The notes beneath the pieces are model-generated. The model saw nothing but the letters and a program-made list of their open reading frames with translations. It had not been told where the DNA came from and ran no database searches. DNA of 64,000 nt from Siphlonurus alternatus. Lineage: Eukaryota > Arthropoda > Insecta > Ephemeroptera > Siphlonuridae. The DNA lies in NCBI GenBank assembly GCA_949825025.1, contig OX463784.1, forward strand, positions 14,489,283-14,553,282. The letters are read 5' to 3'. Position numbers and translations under genes: made by a program. Positions 43,201-51,001 of the stretch are shown here, piece after piece (position 1 is the stretch's first letter; each line of letters opens with the position of its first letter).

Positions 43201-45929
43201 GCGTTGCATTGGAAAGATGCATTTAAAAAGTAATTTTAATACATAATTATAAGACTTTAAATTATTATTAATTTGAAATAATATTTTTTAATACCTGTAT
43301 GAAGTTTTTAGTTGAGAAAAATTTATGAAGCTTGCAATAAGCAGGTTTGTATAAAAAAAATGTTAAACAGGATGTTATCAAACTATTAATTATATTACGC
43401 TACTTCCTGTACCGAAAATTAATTATTTTAACATATGATTTTTTAACATTGTATTTTTACGTATATGCAAATAATATTGCTTTTGTTACATAGCATAAAT
43501 GTATAATAATTATAATTATATTTTCATCATTGCGTGCAAGAAGCATAGGGTTACGTTAATGCTTTACTACACACATCGCCATGGAAAATTTTTCGCGAAA
43601 AATTTTAAGGTGGCAAGTGTACAGTTTGATTTGCATCAATAGATTACTCGATTGCGTACGTGGAAACAAATGGGTAGGTGTTGTAACACATGAGAAATTA
43701 AGATGAAAGACCAACGAAGTGACATTGATGAAGATTAAAAAAAGGATGAAAGAAACTTGAACTGTCAATATCACCAACATTGATGTAAATTTTTCAAATA
43801 AACTGTACATCTTTAAGCCGCTATTACACGATACAATTAATTTTTCTATCAATTGCATACAATTTTCCCTTGCAAGAAAATTTTCTCTCCATACAAACAA
43901 ATGGAGATTAAGTTTTCTTGTAAGGAAAAATTGTATACAATAATCAGAAAAATTGTATCGTGTAATACCGGTATTAGACACCACAAATTTTACCTCATAT
44001 AAAAGTTCTATATGTGGGTGTTATCACGGCAGTCTATTTTTGGAGGCGTGGTGAACATTTTGAATACGGCAAGACTAGATATTCAAGTTCTAATAACTAT
44101 TATAGCTCTCTCGCAATGGAATATCTTTGTATTTTGGGGCTTCAGGTAAAAGTAAATTTGTTAAAAAAATTTTTATACATGCATGTCAACATATATTGCT
44201 TTAAATTGAATGCAAAAAACTTTAAAAAAAAAGTGTGTCGATTTAACGATTATATAATGTTATATTTTCGCGTTTTTATATTATAACTTGACCTTCAAGG
44301 TCAATGGGCAGAGATCCGTATTATATGGAGAGGTCATGGTCTATAAGCATCCAAACCAGCGGCTATCACCTGCATGTAATAAAAAGACTTATAATAGGTG
44401 AACTGTGGAAAATAAAAGCTGCGCGCACTACTAAACTTCTTTTAACTTGAAAAATCAAATGTTTTACACCCTTTAAACTGAATGTAATCAAACTTAATGT
44501 TACTGTTAAAAAGTTTATTACCTTATAAAAAATTTATTATGAAGGATAAAAATGCTATATACATGTGTGTTGACCAGGCTTATGTTAAATTAACACTCAA
44601 TCTTAAAACCTCATTTTAATGAAACCATGCAGCATCAGGACAAAATACGTAGTGTGTTGGGCCGCATTCGTTCGTCCATTATTAAACTGTATATTCATTG
44701 TATGTATTTATTTGCTGTCAGTGACATCCCATTTTTATAAACAATTGAAACATGAGATTTCCAATTAAATGAAATATAAACAATTGATTCGTAACGCACC
44801 TCTCTATATAATAATTATTGTAGTGAAATATATACGCGGCAGTTTCTTTGAATTCAATTCAAGCATTGTAATAAGTTCTTGGTAGTGCAAGCAGTTTTTA
44901 TTTCTTTTATAATGTTAAAGACTTTATAAGGTAATTAAATCTTGAATGAGACTTAATTAGATATTTTTTTAAAATAATATTATTTTTTTTTATATTTATG
45001 AAAAAATTGTATGGATGGATGATTCTAAATTTCAAATAGCTTCTTTTTTAATATAAAAATAATATTAAAAAGACTAAACAAAAGGTTCGACGCGCGGAGT
45101 TTGCTGGGGAGTTCCATAAAATATTATGTGATTTCGTTTTCTGATAGTAATTAACAAACAATACGCAAGATATACAAAAAATGTTAAAATTTTTAAAATG
45201 TAAGAATTTCGAAAATTTCCAATTAAAAAAGAGAACGCGAAAACTTTGGTCATTAGTACGTGCTTCAAAATGCATGCCTTTAATTTGTAATAAGTAAAAA
45301 TTATGTTATCATTAAAATTTGCCTATATATATAATTAGATTGAGAGATCTTATAAGTGTAAATTAACCTTCAACCCGGGATGATTATATTAATTAATGTA
45401 TTTTTATATAAATTAACATTTAAAAAAATCATTAAATGTAATATGTAATGTTTTTTTTTTATTTGTTGTATTTCCCACATGTTGCATACATAACAGTTAG
45501 CAGGTGATACTATTAACAGTCCTTTAAAGAACAAAACTTTAAAAATAAAGTTTTCATTTTTATAATAACTAAATTCTTATCTACTATACAACGTTATCTA
45601 ATAAACGCTTAAAACATAATAAAAAAGCTTAAAATATTAATAAAACTAATACTCACATCATCTGCCGGAAAGTCATAACACTCTGCAATTTTCGCATATA
45701 ATTCCTTGACGTTTCCAAAGCCCGAGATGAGACCAGTCGGAGATCCGTGGGCTTGCTGACAGTGGAACACTAACTGGGGTCTTTGGACAGGGGCTGGGGG
45801 TGCGGGGGCAGAGGGTGCAGGAGGTATGGCACCACCCTTATTCCGAGGTAAACTATTATGATTTTCATCATCTGGGGTTGTTGGTTCCGTAACTTTACTT
45901 CTTGAACTACGTTTATTAAATAACGGCAT
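18214..45929 (-). CDS. GIPC: PDZ adaptor GIPC (kermit-type), complete, 7 coding exons
   Basis: GIPC proteins are cytosolic adaptors that bind receptor C-termini through a PDZ domain and recruit myosin VI to endocytic vesicles through the GH2 domain. Exons on the minus strand are 45657-45929, 31270-31366, 30163-30296, 22511-22649, 21777-21883, 20400-20481 and 18214-18377. They join in phase to 331 residues, against 333 in human GIPC1. Residues 1-45 are low-complexity and Pro/Ala-rich. GH1 spans about 50-125 ([30 protein letters not shown]). PDZ spans about 128-213, with the LGLT carboxylate loop in [22 protein letters not shown]2 spans about 255-331 ([20 protein letters not shown]). The start is the only in-frame ATG and opens a typical MPLF N-terminus. 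Intron 1 is 14.3 kb. Two splice boundaries of the PDZ exons carry tandem duplications. Confidence 0.96.
19175..19200. repeat. (TA)n microsatellite
   Basis: About 13 TA dinucleotides in a GIPC intron. Confidence 0.9.
19922..20193. mobile_element. Family C MITE split by a later insertion
   Basis: The left end is GGGGCATTCACAAAGTCTTA and the complementary right arm runs GGCCTTAAGGCTTTGTGAAT to 20058. The expected terminal GCCCC is missing there but appears at 20189-20193, after a 124-nt insert and a second GTGAAT. The MITE was therefore interrupted near its right end. Confidence 0.75.
20059..20182 (-). mobile_element. Short LINE-like 3' tail inserted in a MITE
   Basis: Read on the minus strand the insert ends CTCAATAAACATTTATATTA plus ATT repeats, a LINE-like tail. 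GTGAAT occurs on both sides (20053-20058 and 20183-20188), a plausible 6-bp target-site duplication. The 124-nt length fits a 5'-truncated retroelement copy. Confidence 0.6.
20208..20305. repeat. Dispersed repeat sharing sequence with 26449-26545
   Basis: Both loci contain ATTTGCAATTTTGGG, a CCATTCT motif and TTCACCA. On the minus strand each reads as a similar peptide (PFPKLQMCV here, PHPKLQICI there). It is probably a retroelement remnant. Confidence 0.5.
20400..20481 (-). CDS. GIPC: GIPC exon 6
   Basis: The acceptor is TCACAG and the donor is GTAAGA. It encodes [20 protein letters not shown] and GINDSEL (residues 251-277 plus one base), the start of GH2. Confidence 0.93.
21777..21883 (-). 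CDS. GIPC: GIPC exon 5
   Basis: The acceptor is TTTCAG and the donor is GTCAGT. It completes a split Ser codon and encodes a Lys/Gly-rich linker ([19 protein letters not shown]), then [16 protein letters not shown] (residues 215-250). Confidence 0.93.
22178..22317. mobile_element. Family C hairpin element with TTAA flanks
   Basis: The ends CGGGTGCGATTCACGAAGC and GCTTCGTGAATCGCACCCA are complementary, with internal repeated AACCACGTTTAA motifs. TTAA flanks it at 22174-22177 and 22318-22321. Confidence 0.8.
22394..22536. repeat. Tandem duplication covering the exon 4 donor of GIPC
   Basis: A unit of about 70 bp occurs twice (22394-22463 and 22463-22536). Each contains, on the minus strand, GTAGAGCCGCTCAA, a short exon tail and the donor GTGAGTTC. 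The copy nearer exon 4 is the real exon end; the other is an extra 5' splice site in the intron. Reading on from exon 4 meets a TAA stop at about 22464 before the second donor. Confidence 0.9.
22511..22649 (-). CDS. GIPC: GIPC exon 4 (PDZ, second half)
   Basis: The acceptor is TTTCAG and the donor is GTGAGT at 22510. It encodes [20 protein letters not shown] through VEPLKAGF plus one base (residues 169-214). The 3' end and donor are duplicated about 70 nt downstream. Confidence 0.95.
23901..24205. repeat. 61-bp minisatellite, 5 units
   Basis: The unit begins GACATCATGCAGTTATCTGT and recurs at 23901, 23962, 24023, 24084 and 24145, exactly 61 bp apart and almost identical. Degenerate units continue to about 24300. 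The unit length is not a multiple of three, so the long frame through it is not evidence of coding. Confidence 0.93.
26140..26442. mobile_element. Family A palindromic MITE, copy 2
   Basis: It has the same AATGGAGTATCGACCTCAAT ends and AAAATTATTGAAAGT arms as copy 1. The centre is shorter and carries GACGCCAC instead of GACGTCAC. Confidence 0.87.
26449..26545. repeat. Dispersed repeat, second copy of 20208-20305
   Basis: Contains ATTTGCAATTTTGGG and CCCATTCT motifs in the same order as the first copy. It adjoins family A copy 2. Confidence 0.5.
26757..26860. repeat. Dispersed repeat, partner of 28441-28545
   Basis: Shares TTATGTC, CTATGATGAGT-like, GTGGTGTTCTG and GAGTA-AATGAAA blocks with 28441-28545 in the same order. 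The function is unknown. Confidence 0.6.
27277..27345. repeat. Fragment related to the hairpin at 54467
   Basis: Contains TATACCCCTGAA, TAGCATACAA and GGGCACACCTG in the order seen in 54467-54552. It is a degenerate copy. Confidence 0.45.
27964..28068. mobile_element. Family C hairpin element
   Basis: GGGGGGCATTCACAAAGCAG and its near-complement (CTGCTTTGTGAATGTCCCCC) enclose arms containing TTTAACCCCCA and GGGGGTTAAA. The hairpin is about 105 bp with a very small loop. Confidence 0.82.
28441..28545. repeat. Dispersed repeat, partner of 26757-26860
   Basis: Second copy of the repeat described at 26757. The two copies differ at many positions, so they are old. Confidence 0.6.
29245..29576. 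mobile_element. Family A-like palindrome, variant ends, copy 3
   Basis: The ends are AATGGACAACATACATGAAA and its complement rather than GGAGTATCGACC. The inner arms (GCAGAAATG, TTATTGAAAGT) match family A. The centre carries CCTCCAGGGGGCGTGG. Confidence 0.8.
30163..30296 (-). CDS. GIPC: GIPC exon 3 (PDZ, first half)
   Basis: The acceptor is GTCCCAG and the donor is GTTAGT. It completes a split Gly codon and encodes [20 protein letters not shown] and the remaining first half of the PDZ domain (residues 124-168). The acceptor and first bases recur twice upstream as tandem copies (see 30269-30535). Confidence 0.95.
30269..30535. repeat. Three-copy tandem duplication covering the exon 3 acceptor of GIPC
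   Basis: Units start TTGGTG at 30269, 30370 and 30465 (spacing 101 and 95 bp). The first unit holds the true acceptor and first 28 nt of exon 3. The second carries an equivalent acceptor (GTGTCGCAG) and almost the same exon start. The third is diverged. Confidence 0.9.
31270..31366 (-). CDS. GIPC: GIPC exon 2
   Basis: The acceptor is TTTCAG and the donor is GTAATG. It encodes [20 protein letters not shown] and the end of GH1 (residues 92-123 plus one base). It joins exon 1 in phase 0. Confidence 0.95.
31918..32125 (-). mobile_element. Family F: 5S rRNA-derived SINE-like element, copy 1
   Basis: The minus strand of 32041-32120 reads as a diverged 5S rRNA internal region: an ACCAGTTCTTGTCAGATCAC start, then AAGTCAAGCAGC, then GTGGTTACTAGTTGGATAGG. 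This matches the arthropod 5S order of box A, intermediate element and box C. The other end carries GGAACCGTGGAAACCTCAGT. SINEs that borrow the 5S promoter are the SINE3 type. Confidence 0.75.
32577..32828. repeat. Family E dispersed repeat, copy 1 (inverted)
   Basis: Matches the complement of 61149-61434: GAGTTGAAATAAATTT at one end, TTGAAGACGTAATTTTTCAA at the other, and GAGGAAATAA and GATTAGGTTTAGACGTGTAA inside. Confidence 0.75.
33130..33225. repeat. Possible retroelement tail
   Basis: AATAGAATAGAATAGAAAAT leads into a GC-richer segment (GCGGCGAGGTTTAGGCAAGC). A simple-sequence tail beside a GC-richer body is typical of a LINE 3' end in antisense. No second copy was seen. Confidence 0.35.
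33459..33607. mobile_element. Family B MITE
   Basis: The ends GCCAGTATTCAGTATTACAT and GTGTAATACTGGC are complementary, with the family's TTTGTTTGTATGGAG core. The flanks are TAAA and TTTA rather than intact TTAA. Confidence 0.78.
36365..36665 (-). mobile_element. Family F 5S-derived element, copy 2 (longest)
   Basis: On the minus strand, 36632-36660 reads CGTCGAGCGTGGTTAGTACT followed by TGGATGGGT, a near-exact 5S rRNA box C region. The body is GC-rich (about 36480-36600). The CTGAGG-type core is at about 36457-36487, with a further GC-rich tail to 36365. Confidence 0.75.
37760..38330. repeat. Family E dispersed repeat, copy 2, split by family B insertion
   Basis: CCCTAGTTGAAAAATTAC and TTTTACACGTCTTAA lie left of the insert. 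ACTAATCTTTGTACC to CAATTCGGG lies right of it. The intact copy at 61149 shows the two halves contiguous. Confidence 0.85.
37806..38094. mobile_element. Two fused family B MITEs inserted in family E
   Basis: Two back-to-back copies meet near 37941 (TGTAAAGCCGGTATTACACG). TTAA stands at 37802-37805 and 38095-38098, and another TTAA at 38084-38087 lies just inside the right end. Comparison with 61149-61434 gives the empty site. Confidence 0.85.
39550..39695. mobile_element. Family F element, 3' piece
   Basis: Contains CCAAATCGGGGAAGCCATGA, ACAATCCATCCAA and CTGAGGAAACCATGAAAACC followed by TTAGTCAGAATGG. It matches 58250-58370. The 5S part is absent. Confidence 0.65.
40985..41075. mobile_element. 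Family F element, short piece
   Basis: CTGAAGGAACCATGGAAATC and GGATGGTCGGCAATC match the family core. Confidence 0.55.
41446..41803. repeat. 358-bp palindromic element
   Basis: TAACGTCGATAAGCTG and its near-complement CAGCTGATCGACGTTA bound long arms that share CAAATGGAGCTAAA, AACCTTAGCAAA and GGCACTAATATCTGCC-type blocks. It looks like a MITE. The arms show scattered mismatches, so it is not recent. Confidence 0.82.
43026..43110. mobile_element. Family F element, degenerate piece
   Basis: GGGGAAACGTGGAAACCTCA and GTTAGGATGGTCG match the family core. Confidence 0.5.
43565..43619. repeat. Compact palindrome, probable family D remnant
   Basis: CCATGGAAAATTTTTCGC is followed by GAAAAATTTTAAGGTGGC. 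It is a near-perfect hairpin whose outer sequences (ATCGCC, GGTGGCAAGTGTACA) recall family D ends. Confidence 0.55.
43817..43971. mobile_element. Family B MITE
   Basis: The left end GCCGCTATTACACGATACAA follows TTAA (43813-43816). The right end is GTATCGTGTAATACCGG. The CTCCATACAAACAAATGGAG core is present. Confidence 0.8.
45657..45929 (-). CDS. GIPC: GIPC exon 1 (start codon)
   Basis: The ATG is at 45927-45929 and the donor GTGAGT starts at 45656. It encodes residues 1-91: a charged, Pro/Ala-rich leader and then [11 protein letters not shown] and [19 protein letters not shown] of GH1. A run of A precedes the ATG on the minus strand. Confidence 0.95.
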
Positions 45930-48706
45930 GTTTTTTTTTTTTTTTTAATGTGTGTGTTCTATATCAAGTCCGATACTCAACTACCTGTATATCGTTAAGG
46001 ACGATGCACTTTAAACCATGTAGCAAGTTTTTTAATATGTAATGTGTTTTTTTGTTATCTTAATTTACCGCGCCACCGCCATGTGCAGGTGTATTTAGGT
46101 AGTAGTTAAAGTTACTGACGCCATCTATTGTATTTAATTGGTACTATAGTAATTAAAATATTTATTTAAATTGGATAATTTTATAGCACTGATTTTTGAT
46201 GAGATTCTTATTATACATGATCCGGAATCACGACTGCATAGAATGCAATCACTGTATTAAATTAAATAAACAGTTGTGTTACACTATTTTACTAAAAATT
46301 GCTTATATATTGGGCTCATAATCTTTAATTTACATATATATGCAGTAATATTTAAATTCTATTTTGATTCAATTTATAAATTCAATCATACCATGATAAA
46401 GATATTTTATACTGTAACCAAAATATTTTCATACTTGTATAATTATTTATTTCAAAATTTTAAAATATATTAATTAGACCATGCATGTGGTTAAAGTGTT
46501 TTAATTTCTTTTTTGTTCCTCAATTTCTCGTAATAATTATATCATTTATTTGCTATAATTGCTTCTATTTAATTTTCATATTTTATCACTATAGCATATT
46601 ACACAGTAATTAATTAAGACATATATAAGGAGTCTTCAGGCTAAGAGATTTTAAAATTTATTTCTATATAAAAAAATATTTCAAATCATTAAGAATTAGT
46701 ATAACTTTGTTATTTTACGTTAAAATGAAATCCTAAAAGTTTTTAATCAAAATTTTAACAAAATTTAATTTAATATTTTTAAATTAATAGGCCTGTTCGT
46801 AAACCCTGCTCGGTGTACACTTTCTGCACCCAATCGACCTTATATACATGCGACATAAGGTCGATTGGGTGTAGAAAGTGTACACCGAGCAGGGTTTACG
46901 AACAGGCCTAGTAATTAAATCATTCATAAACTATTTTTTTTTTCAAAACTATATGATGCTCATGTAAAACAAAGTTAACTTTTATTAAATAAAAAAATGT
47001 ATGGAAAATAAATGAAACAAGGAACAATTTCTTTACATGCATTATGATTTATTGTTATCATTAATGAGTAGTACACATACAACTAGTTTTCTCTAATTTT
47101 ATTATAACAGTGTTTAATTTTTTTATTCAATATAACTCAACATAGCTTCATGTTCATTATTTTTTTTATATATTATAGTAATATCCTAAGCAGTTATTCA
47201 TGTTTGATGAAATATTCGGTGAACAGATAATTAGATTTTCATGTTATTACTAAGTCACTAAAAGTATTATTTTTTTATAATATATTCCTTTTTTTTTTGT
47301 ATATTTATTTATAATTTGCGCACAACACTAAGTATCAGTTTTTTGGGGAAAGAGTTTTGTTAAAATTTTCAATTCAACATCTTGCATAGTTAGATATTTT
47401 ACATTTTCTTTTTCTTTTTTACAAAAAGGTTAAAATAATATTCAAAATTTCCCAAGAAAAATAATATTGAAATCAAAATTTTCATTAACACAATTTTAAA
47501 GGAGCAAGTCAAGTCTTTTTTATATTATGGTGCTCAATTTTCTTAAAATTATCTCTCATATTTTTATTCTAATAGGACTAAAATACATTATTTCTTTTTA
47601 ATTGTGAATAATAATTATCTAATAATATATGATCATTATATATTATATAATTATTTATAATCTTTAAAATTAAATATTAAGAACAAAATATACATTATTA
47701 TATTCTAATTTACATAAATTGTTATATATTTTTTCTCTATTAATTATTTACATGAAAATTAATTATGTTTTAATTATTTATATTTTATGGTTATTTTCTT
47801 TTGTTTGTTTTTTTCATTAGGGAATGGTGACAGTTAAAAGACAGTGGTACACACATACAGTTAAAGATTGACACATATTCAGGGTCAGAATTCAAATAAA
47901 TTTCAGTACCATATATTTTTTTTCTATCGACTTCAAATTTGGTTTTCTACTCATAAAAACAAGCAAATCACCTTCATAATATCACTTTAAATTATATTAT
48001 TAATAATTTTTACAAAACAATAGTAAAATTATAATTCATATTTATCAAAACAACGAAAAAAACAATAAATGGAAAAAATGGTACTAATTATTTAACCTGT
48101 AGCTGCATGTATAATTTCCATGATAATATTGCTATTATTTTTAATTTTGCAAGCATATTACTTATCATTATATAAATTATATAATTAATTGTCATACCAA
48201 TACAGTAAGATTTAGTTTTAATATTATTCTTGTCATTAGGCCTATAGGAGTTTTATTCATTAAAAATTTCAATAAAATTAATAATAGATTTTGCTAAATA
48301 ATATTAATTTATATAAGTATTAATTCGATTTTACACAAAATTTTCAAGTAATTTAATATTAAAAATCTTACTGTTTTGAATATTGAAGATATGGAATTAT
48401 TCATAATATAACTAATAATACACATTTTTTTTTTTTTTTTTTACATTTGTTCACATTTATAATCAAAATCCAAAAGTTCAGACAACTTTTCAATTTCCAA
48501 GAGGAAAAATCTTTTACAAAATTAAATCAGATCAAAAGTTTCATTTTAAGGAAAAATTTAATAAATCCTTAAAGCTTCTTTTAATTAAATTTTTTGTAAT
48601 ACAAATCCCCTAGTTTAATCAATAAATTTAGTGTATTGAATCTTCTATAATAAAAATGTACACTGTAGTCAAATTAAATTGTCCGAACTTATGATCTGTA
48701 CATTAT
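45930..48706. other. Intergenic region between SYAP1 and GIPC
   Basis: The two genes are on the same strand. This should hold the SYAP1 3' UTR, the GIPC promoter and the GIPC 5' UTR. The 46000-46130 stretch is slightly less AT-rich and lies just upstream of the GIPC start. A 123-bp near-perfect hairpin lies at 46788-46910. No TATA box or motif could be assigned in this composition. Confidence 0.55.
46788..46910. repeat. 123-bp near-perfect hairpin
   Basis: Arms of about 55 nt (TAGGCCTGTTCGTAAACCCT outward, GACCTTA inward) pair with one mismatch around a short loop. It is upstream of GIPC on its template side. It is likely a very young MITE; a degenerate relative lies at 50704-50815. Confidence 0.9.
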
Positions 48707-48843
48707 TTACTTGAGATCTGTTTCATCGTCAAGTAGGTCTTGAACTTCATTCTCCCAATTGTCTGAGACTCCTGAAGTACCTCCAGGGACGACCTCGAAG
48801 TCCTTTAACTCAGCTTGAAGTTCTCGTTCCCACTCGGCGGCAG
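48707..48843 (-). CDS. SYAP1: SYAP1 last exon
   Basis: The acceptor is TCACAG and the TAA stop is at 48707-48709. It encodes [20 protein letters not shown] and the acidic C-terminus ending DDETDLK. Confidence 0.92.
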
Positions 48844-50966
48844 CTGTGAAAACGACGACCTTCGTACGTGGATGTTCATCGAGGAATTTTTTGGTGGTGG
48901 GGGGCGGGAAAATTTGAATAGAAGGGGCGAGTGCTTTTATATATATACATGCTAACGAGCTAATGTTTTTATATACACAAAAAAATAAAAAAAAAGGAAA
49001 AATATTCTACATAAAAATTATATTAATCAGTCAAAAATGACCTTAATATATCAATAACTGAAAATGGGTTATAAATAATTATTTATTTTATAAATTTATA
49101 AACATTTTCAGTTACTGAATCTAAAAAAAAATAAATAAAACGGTTTATATAATTTTAAAAATATCAACATTTGAACATAATGATGTTGGTATTATTTTGT
49201 TATTGTATGTATATTATGCGAGCTAATTATATTGCATTTGGAAACAATTTAAAAACAAAAATGAAAGCATACATGCAGCAGGTTTAAGAAAACAACAAAA
49301 AAAAAAACAAAAATAAAATTTAATAAAACAAACAAAAACATGCACCCCAATTCTTTATAATAATTTTTTCAATCATAAAGCTTTCTACTTTTCAAACATA
49401 TAGTTTAGCCATTCCAATAATTGACCATGTTTATATATTTTTTATTATTGTTTAAAGAGAAAAACATCAACAATTTATTTATAACATTAACAACATTTTG
49501 ATACCCACCACATTCAAAAAACGTTTTTTTTTTTGTTTTAAATTATTATTTTGTATTTTTTTGTATGTTAAAATGGTATTGTCTTTTATATATATATTAG
49601 TATAATGTTAATGGTGTTTCTCTTTCTCTCCACAAATTAATGATGTAATTAATTACAAAATATTTAAATTGGTTTGATATTAACTGTATAATTAAATTTT
49701 GTATTAAATTTGATTGATTCGCAATATAGAATTTATGCAAATCAACCTATTTGGAGTAACTAAATAAAATATTTTTAATTACACCATTAATTTTTATCTT
49801 TAAATATTGGTAGGCCTAATTAATTGAAATTTTTTTGTTTCACAATTAAAAATCACATTAATTTTTAATGAATAAAGGGAGAGTTTTATTTTGTAAGTGG
49901 GAGAGATGGAGAAAAATATGCGACAGACACACATCGTAGGGTTAAATTTGTTAGGTGGATCAGATGAGGATATTACGTGCACATGCTAAGGATTGATAAA
50001 GGTCAGAGATTTATCGGAGAGGCGTGTTTTTTTTAGAGGACCTCGTCTTCATTTTTTTTAAGCTGTTAGAACAAGACAGAAAAAAAGGAAAAAAAAAAAG
50101 GAAAGAAAAGCACCAAAGAATTAGTTACCAAACGCAATTATAACTAGCACAAAAGTTTTTTAATATTTACAAAGGATAATGGAGTATCGACCTCAATTTT
50201 TATATTGCAGAAATGGAAAGAGGGTGCAAAGTTATGCTACCCTGATTTTTTTCAGATTTTTTAGAGCCCTTGAAGTATTTTTAAAAAATTATTGAAACTC
50301 CTTTTTGTGATGTCACGAGGCGCCTCTCTTTAAGAAAAGGATAGGACTTGCCGCCACGTGACGTCACAAAAAGGACTTTCAATAATTTTTTAAAAATACT
50401 TCCAGGGCTGTAAAAAATCTGAAAAAAATCAGGGTAGAATAACTTTGCACCCTCTATCCATTTCTGCAATAAAAAAAATTGAGGTCGATACTCCATTGCT
50501 GTTATAGGTAATATCAACATTATGTGAGATTAATTAGACTTATAAAATAATTGAAATATATTTGATAACAGGTATTTTTCATTCAATAAAATATAACATT
50601 TTTAGTTGTTGATTTTTGGTGTTAAAATAATATATTCAAGTTTATCTAATGATAGTAAGCATAAAATATTTTTAAAAAAGTATGGAGATTTCTTGTGATA
50701 TTATAGACCTGTTCATAAACCAAAGTACACTTTCTGCATACTATAGACTTTCATGTACTAAACTTGAAGAAATCGAGTGCATAAAGTCTATGCAGTTGTG
50801 AGTTTATGAAAAGATTTAATAAAACCAAACTGTTAATTTTCATTTACATGATGATGTCTAATGTGTTTTTATTAGCAAATAATGTTATTTGCACGACGTT
50901 ATCAATAAATCCATCTTTTTAATGTTTTCTAAAAAAGGTATTTTATATATTTATTTATATATATAT

Positions 50967-51001
<35 letters not shown>

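Larger units (their letters stand above)
31367..45656. other. GIPC intron 1 (14.3 kb): content
   Basis: Long AT-rich intron. It holds five family F (5S-derived) pieces, two family E copies, four family B copies, a 358-bp palindrome and a degenerate family D hairpin. A GC-rich block at about 37025-37150 is unassigned. No conserved exon was recognised. Confidence 0.65.
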
